Shown here piece by piece: positions 14,901 to 26,900 of a stretch of 64,000 nt of DNA. A program made the translations under genes and the position numbers. Position 1 is the first letter of the stretch. Every line of letters starts with the position of its first letter. The DNA comes from Sergeia podlipaevii (Eukaryota > Euglenozoa > Kinetoplastea > Trypanosomatida > Trypanosomatidae), in assembly GCA_030849805.1 (NCBI GenBank), contig JASANZ010002244.1:38495-102494 (forward strand). The letters run 5' to 3'. The notes below the pieces were generated by a model that searched no databases, had not been told where the DNA came from, and was given only the letters and a program-made list of their open reading frames with translations.

Positions 14901-17900
14901 AGTCGCTCCTCCAAATAGCTAATCTCAGAGTCATTGCTACCAGTATCTGTCATACGCAGACGCAGACGCGCCACTTCATCCTCGTGGAACCTCTTGTCCT
15001 CATCCAACGGCAAAGCAGTGCGGGGCACTGCGGAGTACACTTGCGCCATAAAAAGGTCACGCTCACTGAGTTTAAAGTCACGCGCAAGGCTCTCAGCGTG
15101 CGCGTTGAGCTCGGTCTCCTTGGTGACGATGAGCTTGCTGTTGCGGATCGCATTCAGCTTCAGCTCTGCACGCTCCCATTCCATCTTGAGGAACGTCTGA
15201 TCACTGTCAAGACTGATCAGGTCGACAGGGACGCCCGCAAGCACGGGCTTGAGGTAGCCACGGTCTTGCTTCAAAACCTCCTGTGCGAGCTCCTCCGCAC
15301 GCAGGAGCAGGTCGCTCTCGAGCTGAGACACAGAGACAGTGTCCTTTGCTGTCAGCGAGCGCGCACGCTCCCGCTCCAAATCAGGAAACGCGTCGTCCGT
15401 GTCAAGCGGCAATGAAGCCACAGGCACGCCGCGGACGGTCTCCTTCAGGAAGTGCTTGCGGTCCGCCACGTTCATGGCGTGGGCCAACTTCGTTGCGCGT
15501 TCGTGCATCGCCTCCTCACTCTCCTCCAACGCGCGGGAGGTAGTGGCGCTAGTGTCCGATCTCGCCTTCCAATACTCCGCCTCGAGCCTGCAGAACTCCT
15601 CGTCGCCACCAAAATCAATATTAGTCATGGGGCGGCCCTCGTATTCCTCGCTGAGGTACGTCAGGCGCATGCTCGCCAAGTATTCGCGCATCACGGACTG
15701 GGCGTACTTAATTGCCTTATCTTGGAGCTCCTTGATCGCCTTGGCATTTTTGAGAGGATCCATCTTGAGCGCGCGCAGTTCCTCCATCATGCGCAGGAAC
15801 TTCTCGTCCTCATCAAGAAGGCCGTTGAGCTCAGAGGTACCAAGGGTAACAACGACATCAGTGATGAACGCGCGGTCCGCAGACTTCTGCATCTCCGCGA
15901 GCTCTCTAGCACGTGCAATCAGTCGCTCTTCAATAGGGTGAATCTTTGCCGCGTTGCCGCCGGGGTTCTCCACACGCAGGCGCAGGCGTGACACTTCATC
16001 CTCCATAAACTGCGGATCCATATCGAGAGGAAGGAATGACCGCGGAATGGCGAGATAGCTAGGCTCCATGAAGAGGTCGCGCTCGGAATATTTGAACTCT
16101 TTCGCAAGAGCAGCAATGTAGTTGTTTATCTCAGTCTCCTTGAGAGCGATGTTCTTTGTGTTACGCATCCTATTCAGCAGCAACTCACCGCGCTCGCACT
16201 CCATGTGGATAAACTTCTCGTCCCCAGCAAAGGCGACGAGCTCCAGAGGAACATTGGCGGGGTTTTGCTTCAAGTACGAGCGATCCTCCGCAAGTTTCGC
16301 CTTGGCGAGAACCGCAGCGCGTTGCTTGAGCCCCACCTCCAGCTGCTCCACTTCCTTGGCGTCGCCCGCACACACCGCACGCGCACGCTCGCGCTCTACG
16401 TTTGGAAACAGCTCATCGGTGTCTAGCGGCAACGCACTCGGAGCAACGCCAAAGATGTGCTCGTGTAGATACTTCTTACGGTCTGCAACGTTGATGTCGT
16501 GTGCCAATTTCGTTGCGCGATCATGCAGAGCCAACTCGTGCTTCTGGACGACAGTAATGCTAGCATTTGCGTCAAAGCGCATTGCCCAAAAGGCAGCCTC
16601 GAGCTTGCAGAATTCGGCATCGGAATCAAAGGGGATAGTGGCCAAGAGCCTGCCTTCGTACTCATCGCGCAGGTAGGCAGGACGCTCGTCTGCCATGTAT
16701 GCGTGCACAAACTGCTTCACCTCCCTGCAAACTTCCTCCTGCAAGTCCTTGATTGCCTTGGCGTTCTTGCGGGGATCCATCTTGAGCACTCGTAGCTCCT
16801 CCATCCTGGCGAGGAACGCAGCGTTCTCATCCAGCACGTCGTGCAGCTGCGCACCGCTAAGAGGCAGCCCTAGGGCCTCGATGAAGGCACGTGCGTTGGT
16901 GCGCTCCACTTCTGCGAGCTCGTAGGCGCGCTCGTTGAGCTTGGCTTCCAGCACCATAATCTCCCGCTCATACCCGTTGGGGTTGTCGTGGCGTAGGTGA
17001 AGACGGGCCACCTCGTCCTTGCGAAACTGCTGGTCGGTGTCCAGCGGGAGAGCTGCTCGTGGCATGCCATTGTACATCTCCTCCATGAACATGTCGCGCT
17101 CACTTTGCTTTAGCACCTCCGCAAGACCCTCCACACGCGCGTTCAGCTCGCTCTCCTTCACAATGATGCCCTTGCCGTTACGCATTGCGTTGAGTGTCAG
17201 CTCTGCGCGCTCCCACTCCAGCTTGAGGAAGTCCTCGTCGTCATCCACAAGAATAAGCTCCAACGGAATGCCACCAGGCATAGGTTTGAGGTACCCACGA
17301 TCCTTGCGTAAGATCTGCTGAGCAAGTTCCTCGGCACGGGCAAGAAGGTCGTTTTCCAAGCTCTTCAGCTCCTCCTTGTCAAGCTCTTCAGCACACACAA
17401 CACGCGCGCGGCCGTGCTCGGTGGAAGCGAACTCCTCATCGCTGTCGAGCCCGAGATTTCCCATTGGCACACCGCGCACCAGCTCACTGAGATACTTCTT
17501 ACGGTCCTCAACGTTGATGCCGTGCGCAATCTTGGTGGCGCGGTCGTCAAGGGCTTTGACAAAAGGCTCAAGTTTCGGAAGACCACCGTCGGAGTCCTCA
17601 CGCTCCGCCCAGTACGCCGCTTCCAATTGACAGAATTCACGATCCGCGTCCAGCGGCAGCTGGCTCGTCGTGCGGCCCTCATACTCCTCCTGTAGGTACA
17701 TAGGACGCTGACGAAGCAGGAAGACATCCACAATTGCCTTCGCGCGCTTTGCAAACTCCTCCTCGAGCTCCTTAATCTCCTTGGCGTTCTTGATGGGGTC
17801 CTTCTTGAGCTCTCGCAATCGCTCAATTATCGCCACCAACTCCGCATCGGCGTCAATTAGGGCGGTAAGCGCAGAACCACCGCACGGCAGACCAGCATTC

Positions 17901-20900
17901 TGCAAGAAGCTGCGGTCGCTGTCCTTCTGCAGGTCAGCCAGAGCCGTAGCGCGGTTGTTTAGTCGCACCTCTAGCTCTCCAAGAGCCGCAAAGTTCGTGG
18001 GCTCCTCCTTTCGAAGGCGCAAACGCTGGATTTCATCTTCGTGAAATTCCTTATCGGCGTCCAGCGCGAGAACCGCGCGAGCAACGCCACCATAAGTCGC
18101 TTCCATGAACAAATCGCGCTCGGCAAGCTTGTACTCGTTGCTGACAAGTTCGACACGGGCATTGATCTCCACCTCCTTCTCCGTCACACCCTTGGTGTTG
18201 CGCAAGGAGTTCAATTTCAGCTCCGCACGTGCCCACTCCAACCGGAGGAACTCCTCATCACCGTCGATCGGAACAAGCTTGACGGGAACGCCGGCCGGAT
18301 TTGGCTTCAGGTACGCGCGATCTCTGCGTAGCACATCCTGCGCAAGCTCCTCAGCACGCAAACATAGGTCCGCCTCCACGATGCCGCACTCCTTTGCCTC
18401 TCCGTTCGCGCACACAACTCGGGCACGGGTGACCTCGAGATCATGGAACATGCTGTCGTCGTCAAGTGGCACGTTTACCATTGGTACACCGCGAATGAGC
18501 TCGGAAAGGTAATGCTTGCGGTCGGCGACGTTCATGGCACGTGCCAGACGAATAGCGTGTTCGTCCATAGTGGCCACAAGGGCGGCCTTCTTCACATCCT
18601 TCTCGGGAGACAAGAGAGCAATGGGGGTGTCAGAGGCAACAGCAATAGTTCCAAGATGCTTCCAGTACTCGGCCTCTGTCTTGCAAAACTGAGCGTCTTC
18701 ATCAAGAGAGATGAGAGAAGTGAGACGGCCCTCGTACTCCTCCTGCATGTACTGCGGTCTCTCGCTAGCCAAGGACGCCTGCACCAGTTGCTTGGCAAGC
18801 GCGCCAATCGCGTCCTGGGAGTCTCTGATGAGCTTTGCGTTCTTGCGTGGATCCTTGCGAGCCTCGCGCAGCTTCCCCATCACACCAGCGAACTCGTCGC
18901 TCGCGTCCAGCACTGGCTCCAGCTGGTTCCCCTCGAGCGGCAAATGATAGGCGCTGAGAAACGAGCGCTCGTCCTTCTTGACGACGTCTGCAATCTCGTA
19001 CGCACGCTTGTTGAGCCTCTCTTCTAGAGCGCTCGTCGCGCTGGCGTCGTAGTTGGTGCCGTGACGCAGCTGCAGGCGCGCCACCTCGTCCACGTTGAAC
19101 TGCTCGTCCGCGTCAAGCGGCAAAGCACTGCGTGGGATGAAGCCGTACTCGGCTTCCATGAACAAGTCGCGCTCGCTCTGCTTCAGGTTCTCCGCCATAA
19201 GCTCCAGTCTTGCGTTGATCTCCTGCTCCTTGCTAATGATTGCCTTGCTGTTGCGCACCGCATTGAGCTTAAGCTCCGCACGCTCCCACTCTAGCCTCAT
19301 GAACAGCTCGTCGTCCTCGAGGGTGACCAGTTCCAGAGGAATGCCTGCTGGCATGGGATTAAGATACGCGCGATCCTGGCGAATCACCTCCTGCGCCAGC
19401 TCATGCACTCGCTGCAGCAACATGTCCTCGAGCTCGCGGACGTGCTCGTCGTTGTCTTCCACATTCACCGCGCGCGCACGCTCCTCCTCAAACGCGGAGA
19501 AGTGTTCGTCTGTGTCGAGTGGGAGGGAGGCGATAGGAATGCCACGCACCGGACTCGCAATAAACTTCTTGCGGTCCTCAACATTCATCTGATGCGCCAG
19601 CTGCGTGGCACGGGCGTCCATGGCCTTCGTGAGCCCCTCCAACTCCTCATTGGTGCAGTCGGGGTCATCACGCCTCTGCCAGTAGGCCATTTCACACTTG
19701 CGGAACTCGGGATCGCTAAGCACTAGTGTGCGCATGGGGCGGCCACCGTACTCGTCCTGCAGGTAGCTGGGCCTCTCCCCGGCAAGGTACTCTGACACGA
19801 GATGCTCAGCACGCTTCATAAGGACGCCCTGAAGCTCCGCAAGCGCCTTGGCATTGCGGTGGGGATCCTTCTTGAGCTCACGCAGGCGGTCCATGCCAGC
19901 ACAGAACTCCTCGTCTGCGTCTAACACAGGGTCCATCTGGCCAGCGTTCAGCGGGAGACCAAGAGCGTCAATGAAGGCGCGGTCGTTGTGCTTCTCATGT
20001 ACCGCAAGATCGTAGGCACGAATATTCAACTTCTCTTCAAGAGAAGAGAGCTCGGTGGTGGTGAAGTAGGGGCTCTCCACACGCAGACGAAGTCGAGCCA
20101 CCTCGTTGATATGGAACTCGGGGTCAGTGTCAAGTGGCAGCACAGTGCGCGGCATCTCAGCGTAGAATTCGTCCATGAACATGCAGCGCTCCTTCTCCTT
20201 GAGCTCACCGGCAATCACCTCCACGCGAGCATTTAGCTCACCCTCCTTGATGGCAATATCGCGTGCATTACGGACGGAGTTGAGCTTTAGCTCCGCACGG
20301 ATCCACTCGAGCTTCAGGAACTCCATATCATCATCGAAAGGAACCAATTCAAGAGGAATAACGCAAGGACGTGGCTTTAAGTAGGCACGGTCCTTGCGCA
20401 AGATCTCCTGTGCAAGCTCCCCGGCACGCTGCCTGAGCTCCTCCTCCATCCGCGCAATCTCCGCCTTGTCCTCGACGCAAACCATGCGCGCACGCTCCTT
20501 TTCCAGCGCGTAGAACTCCTCGTCCTCGTCAATCGGCAGCTGGGAGAGCGGGACACCACGAACGAGCTCGGGGATGTACTTATTACGATCTGCCACGTTA
20601 ACTGCGCGGGCAATCGCAGAGGCACGAGCGTGCAGCTTATCACTTGCGCGCTGCATGTCGTCCACGCTTACGTTGCGCACATCACGCAGCTCCAGGTAGG
20701 CGTCTTCGATTTCACGGAACTTGACATCGCTGTCAAGCGGAAGAAGGCCGGGAAGACGGCCTTCATACTCATCCTCAAGATACGCGGGACGCTCATGTTC
20801 AAGGAATCTATAAAGAATTTCCTGAGCACGCTTCACCATGCGGTCTTGTAGCTCGGCAATCTCCTTGGCGTACCGATCTGGCTGACGGAGCAGCTCTCGC

Positions 20901-23900
20901 AGCTCCTCCATATCAGCGCAGAACTGGTCATCTCCGTCAAGCAGCTCGGTGAGATGCTTCGAGGATTGAATGCCAGTGGCAGCTGTGATGAATGCGCGCT
21001 CTGCCTGCTTATGCAAGTCCGCCAGCTCGTAGGCGCGTTTGACCATGCGCTTCTCGAGGGCACTGATGGCATTGGCATTGCCATACGGGTCCTGTGAGCG
21101 GAGATACAAGCGCTTCACTTCATCCTGATGGAACTGAGCGTCTGCGTCAGTAGGGAGCACAAAACGGGGAATTCCCTTGTACTCCGCATCCATAAACATG
21201 TCCTCCTCAGTGCGCTTCAGGTTTGCGGCCATCTTCTCCACAAGCAGACAAATTTCCTTCTCAATGGCTGCAATCGCGTCTTGGTTGCGCGTTGCATCAA
21301 GCTTGAGTGTCGCCCTCTCCCATTCCAGCGTTAGGAAGTTCTGGTTAGACTCCAGATCAATAAGATCAAGCGGAATGCTTGCAGGGTTTTTCTGTATGTA
21401 CCCACGGTCCGTCCGCAGGCGCTCCTGCGCTAGCTGCTCAACTCGGTCCTGAAGCATGTGCTCGACTTGCTTAAGTCCCTTAGTATCTCCGCTGTAAAGC
21501 AAACGCGCACGGTCCTTCTCAAGGCTGTAGAAGAGAGCATCCTCATCCAGTGGTAAGGTGCTTACGCGCACGCCGCGGACGATATCCTTCAGATACTTCT
21601 TGCGATCAGAAATGTTCATGTCGCGCGCGATAGCGGCGGCACGCTTGCGCAGCTCGCGGATCATCTCTTCAAGGACCGCATCCGACACGCTCTTGTCTGC
21701 ACGGAACTGGATGAGCTTGTCTTCCAGCTCGCGGAACTTGGCATCGCTATTAAGCGGAATCTTTGAAGTCGGACGTCCCTCAAACTCCTCCAGTAGATAT
21801 GTTGGACGCTGCTTGCTAAGGAAGGTGTACAGTACATTCCGCGCATGTGTCACCATAGCCTTCTGATGGCTGGCAATTGCCTCAGCGTTGTTCTTGGGAC
21901 TCATCTTGAGCGCACGTAGCTTGGTCATACTCGCGATAAACTCCTCATCTTGATCCAGAAGTGAGTTGAAGTAAACATTCATCGGGAGACCATTCTCGCG
22001 CAGGAAGGCGCGGTCACGATTCTTCACAATGTTGGCCAGCTCGTACGCACGTGCCTGCATCTCCTCCTCCAGAGCACGGATAGCGAGAGCGCGTGCGCGG
22101 TAGTCCTCCAGACGCAAAGTGATGCGCTTCACCTCGGCATCATGAAACTGTTGATCGGAGTCGAGAGGGAGATCCCCGCGAGGTTCGCCAGCGTACATGT
22201 CATGCATGAAAAGCCCGCGCTCATTACGCATAAGGGTCCAGACAATAGTATCTGCGCGCGTATTGAGCTTCTCCTCGTAGTCCTCCACAATGATTTGGTT
22301 CTTTGGCAAATCAAGCTTCAGCTCTGCACGCTTCCACTCCATCTGCATAAACATGTCATCCTCCTCGATGGGTATCAGTGCGAGAGGCACGCCAACGTGA
22401 AACGGCTTGAGGTACGCGCGATCCTCGCGAATAATGTCCTGGGCCATGTCAATGGAGATTTCCTGCATCTCCTTCTCCAGCTCTGCAATCCACTTGGTGT
22501 CTCCACGGCCAATCGCGCGTGCTCTGTCCTTCTCCACAAGGTAGTAGCCGTCATCCTCGTCGTGCGGCAGACGCTCGAGTGGGATACCACGTATGAGTGG
22601 AGCCAGGTACGTGGGGCGGTCAACCACGTTCATATCATGCGCCATCTTCGTCGCACGATCATCCATGGCCTCGAGGAGATCCTCCATATCCTTCGGCTCC
22701 CTATCTGGCTGTAGCCTAATCTCCAGGTACGTATCCTCAAGCTCACGGAAAAGGTGATCAGCAGTGAGGGGGATAGTGCGCGTGAGACGGCCCTCATACT
22801 CGTCCTGCAGGTACTTGCCGCGTTCCTGCATGAGGAAGAGATCGAGCAACTCGCGCGCGCGTGCTGCCATCCTTGTCTCTAGCTCAGCAATCTCCTGCGC
22901 GTTTGTCTTGGGATCCCTTCGCAGCTCACGCATGCGCTCCGCCATGGCGCAGAACTCTGCATCATTGTCAAGCAGCAAAGTGAAGTGGGTGGTGAGGGGC
23001 ATTCCCATGGTATCCAGAAATGCGCGCTCAGAATTCTTGATGAGGCGGGCAAGTTCGTTTGTTCGCCGGTTCAGCATGTCCTCCAGGTTCTTAATCGCCG
23101 CCGCATTACCCACGGGATCCTTGGCGCGCAGTTTCATGCGCTGCAGCTCTGCCTTACGAATCTTCGCGTCCTCCTCGAGGCGCAGGTCCGCAATAGCAAT
23201 GCCCTCATAGGTGTCCTTCATGTACATCTTGCGCTCGCGAATGTGTGCTGTCTGGGCAAGCTGGGCAGCGCGCTCAGCCATCGCGTTCTGCAAACGCGCA
23301 ATCTCCTCTGGTGTTGTCCTGCCACTGCGCTTGAGATGTCGCAGCTCATTTGCCAGGCGGATGAACTCGGGATCGGTGTCGAGTCCAAGAAGGTTGAGCG
23401 GTACACCGCTGTACTCTTTGGCGAGAAATGACCGCTCCTCCTTGTGCATCTTCTTGGCAATTTCCTTCGCCTTCTTGGCAATCTCCTTTTCAATACGTGC
23501 AATCTCCTCCTTGTTCAACTCAGGATTCTCCATGAGTTTCTTGCGGCGCTCCAGCAGTTCTGCAACCTCAGCGTTCGCCATGAGGGGCAGGTCTGCCAGT
23601 GGAATGCCGTAAATGTCCGACTTCAGGAAAGTACTGAGATCCTTCAGGTACTCGTCCTGCAGTTTCGTCGCGAAAACCCCGAGTTTCTCTTCAATGGCCT
23701 GCACCTTGTATCTATTGCGCGCGTCTTGGTTCAAAATGTACCGCTGGTGCTCCAGCGCCATGTACTCTGGAGAGCGATCAAGCAGCGCGTAAAGAGCGGT
23801 ACGATCACCACTAGTAGTGAGGTAGTAGTCACGGTCAGCGCCAATGTGCTGCCGTGCAAGTTCCCTGACACGCGCGTTGAGCTTGTCCTGCAGGGCCTTG

Positions 23901-26900
23901 ATGGCAGCCGGATCGGCATTTGGATCCTTCATGAGCTTCGCCAGCTCGCGCTGAATCCGCACAAACTCCTCGTCACCGTAGAGGTTGAGCTTCTGCAAAT
24001 CGATGCCTTCGGGGTTCTTATCAAGAAAGTCAAGATCAATCTCGCCGAGTACCTTGGCGCCTGGGGGAGTCTCTGAAATGCGCACGTACGCCGCCTCCAC
24101 AGCAACAATCTCAACCTTGCATGGAGAAGTGCCCCTACCACTGAGGCACTGAAGCGACAAGGCGTAGCGTCCTTTGACGGGAAGGCACTCCACGACACTG
24201 ATCTCTCGGAATGTTGTGGCACTCATAGTGCCTTTCATGAGCTTGTCTTTGGAGTCGTATAGATGCACCGATATCTTGTCCTGCGCAATCGTGTCACCCC
24301 CTTCGCTGCCAGACATCGTATACGGCTTCGTCTGACAAACCAAGATGTGAATAGGTGTCTTGCAGTTAACAAGAAAGTCGACACGCACGTTACAGCCCTC
24401 CGTAAGGTTAACTGTGGTGACAGCGGGCATGTTGCGCGCCACATCGGGCTTGTAACGCGACATGGTGACCTTCTTCTTGTCGCTATCCGACACAAGCCAG
24501 TACGAAAGCATAAACTTAGAGCGCTCCTCCTGGTGGCAACTAGCGACAAGATAGGTGAGAGAGAAAGCGGGGACGCTGATGATATTCACCACCTCACGAA
24601 ATGCTACAAACGTACCACGGTGACACAAGTCGTGGTTGTCAAGCGTCACGAGGTACGTGCTAATTTCGCTGTTGCGCTGGTGCGCATGTGCCAGTGTGAG
24701 GCCCTTTCGCGGATATACAATCATCTTGTAGGGCAAGTTGTGCATCTTGTGACGCATATCAGGCTGACGCACCATCGCGACTAGCTCAACTGGATCTCGC
24801 GAGGTATTGCGCATCACATAGAGAGGGTTGTTGCGCCACGATATAAGCGACGGGTTACCACCGTTGGTTCCGTCCCCCCACTCGCTATTGAAGTGGTAGC
24901 CAGGATCTAGAGCATACTTGACGTAGCCCTGCTGCAGCGTTTTGCAGCACGTGAGAAAGACGTGCACAGGAATGTAAATGTGGGAGTGGTCCTCCGGGTT
25001 CAACATCTCGCGCAGTTCGGAGGTCCACGCGAGATCAGACTCATTCATCGGCCCATTGTACTGGGGGGTGTCGTACGGATTGTACAGTTTCAGAAGAACC
25101 TTCTTTACGGTAGCCTCGGGGGAATCAGAAAGGAAAAGTATATCCAGTACGGCGTAGTAGGTGTTGCCATACAAACCCAGCCCCTCCGCCTTGCCTTCCT
25201 GTGTGAGAGCGGTCACAGTAATGTCCTTCATGGAATCACGCAGACCGCGCCAGAAAGGAACCTCGTCAAAGTAGCAGCACTGTGATTTCGCAATGACGGC
25301 GTTTGTCGAAGTGCTCAGCATGGGACGACCTGTAAAGTCGTGAAAGATCTCCTCTTGCGTGATACCCGCAAGATTCTCGTAAAGAGTGTAGAACTTGGCG
25401 TACGCCTTTTCAAGAAGAAGCGGCCACCAGTGCTGTGTCGGGGAGCGGCAGTACAGTGTGTCATCGCCGCTCTTCGGGATCTGGTCGTCGATGTCCACCT
25501 TCACCCACTGGCCGTAGCGATGAAACTGGAAGGTGTAGCGGCGATCTTTGCGCGGTTTCTTAGAGACGAAACAGTTGCGGATGGCGCTGGGATGATGTAG
25601 CACCATCGACGCAAAGGCGGTCAGGCATGCATAGTTGCTGTCCTCACCGTGCGCAAACTGCTCAACTTGCAACTTTTCTGGCAGCAGCGGATGATTCTTT
25701 CCATCGGGGTAAAGCTCGTCAATGTGGGTCCAGTCGCCCTTGGAGATATCACGGTTATCTGTAAAGAAGCGCTTGTCGTTGAGTGGCTCGGCAGTGTGTG
25801 CACTCTCCTCCACGGAGCTCATCGGAAGCACAAACTCGTCATAGTCGACTGGGATTTGGGCCTCGTCGCCGCCCTCATCAAGAAGGAACTCGTCTTCGTC
25901 GTCAAACATGCCGGCGCCAGCAGGGGTCGAGATGATTTCTGGGCGGGCCTTCTTTGTGCCCACAACATTTACTGTCACCGGTACGATGCCATTGCCTCTA
26001 GGGCACGTCACTGAAACCGCATACCGCCCGGGACGCGTAAGCTGCTGCGTAATGCCAATCTCTCGGTAGTTGGTAGCCGCATGCACGCCGCAGAGCCGCT
26101 TGTCTGTTTCGTCGTACAGGTAGATGCCCATGAAATCTTCAGCAATTGCGTCACCACCAGTCTTCGTTTCATATGGCTTTTGCTGCGCCAGCCAGATATG
26201 AATGTCGGTGGGTTTGTCAATGAAGAAGTCCACGCGGTCCTTACCCTTGTCCTTGAGCTCGAGCTCCTTCGTGGTGGGCTTCGTCCAGGTATGTTCCCGC
26301 AGTTTCACACGGTTCACGGACAATCTGTCGTACGCCTGGCCCTTGAAGAAGTAGAGCGCCAGCTCAAAATCGCCTTCATCGCCGGGCGTCATGGTCGAAG
26401 GAACCAGGTAGCACGTCGAGTTGGCGGGAACCACAATGTTGCTGGCGACTTCACGCGAGTTGAGGAAAAGACTCTTGTGAACCAGCCGATGGTTGTTATT
26501 GGTAACAAGATAGGTTGGAATAGGATTCGGATATGTCGAACAGGTCAGCACCAGACCGCTTTGGATGTAGTTGGTAACCTGCTCAGGGCGAGTGATACTG
26601 CGCTGATCTTGGCGTGTGATGACAGCAACGATCGACGCATCACGGGGGCCAGTGTTCTTCACAATGTAGAGCGGATTGCGGCGCCACGTGACGTAGGTCG
26701 GGTTGCCGCCGCCATGGGCAGCCTTCCACTTGTCTTCAAAGTAAATAGCCTCAGGAATGATAGAAGACATGAAGCACAGCTGAATAGAGGAAGTAATACG
26801 CAAGAAGTTTGTAAAGGGTGCAAAGATAGAGTGCCGATCGCCAACGGGGTATTGCTCGCGCTGGCGCTTTGTCCACGCCGGATCATCCTTGTTGAGCGGT

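Noticed and set aside
1..23225. CRISPR-like or satellite DNA array
   Set aside because: The repeats are in frame, vary mainly by substitution along their whole length, have no spacer/repeat structure and encode a conserved protein motif.
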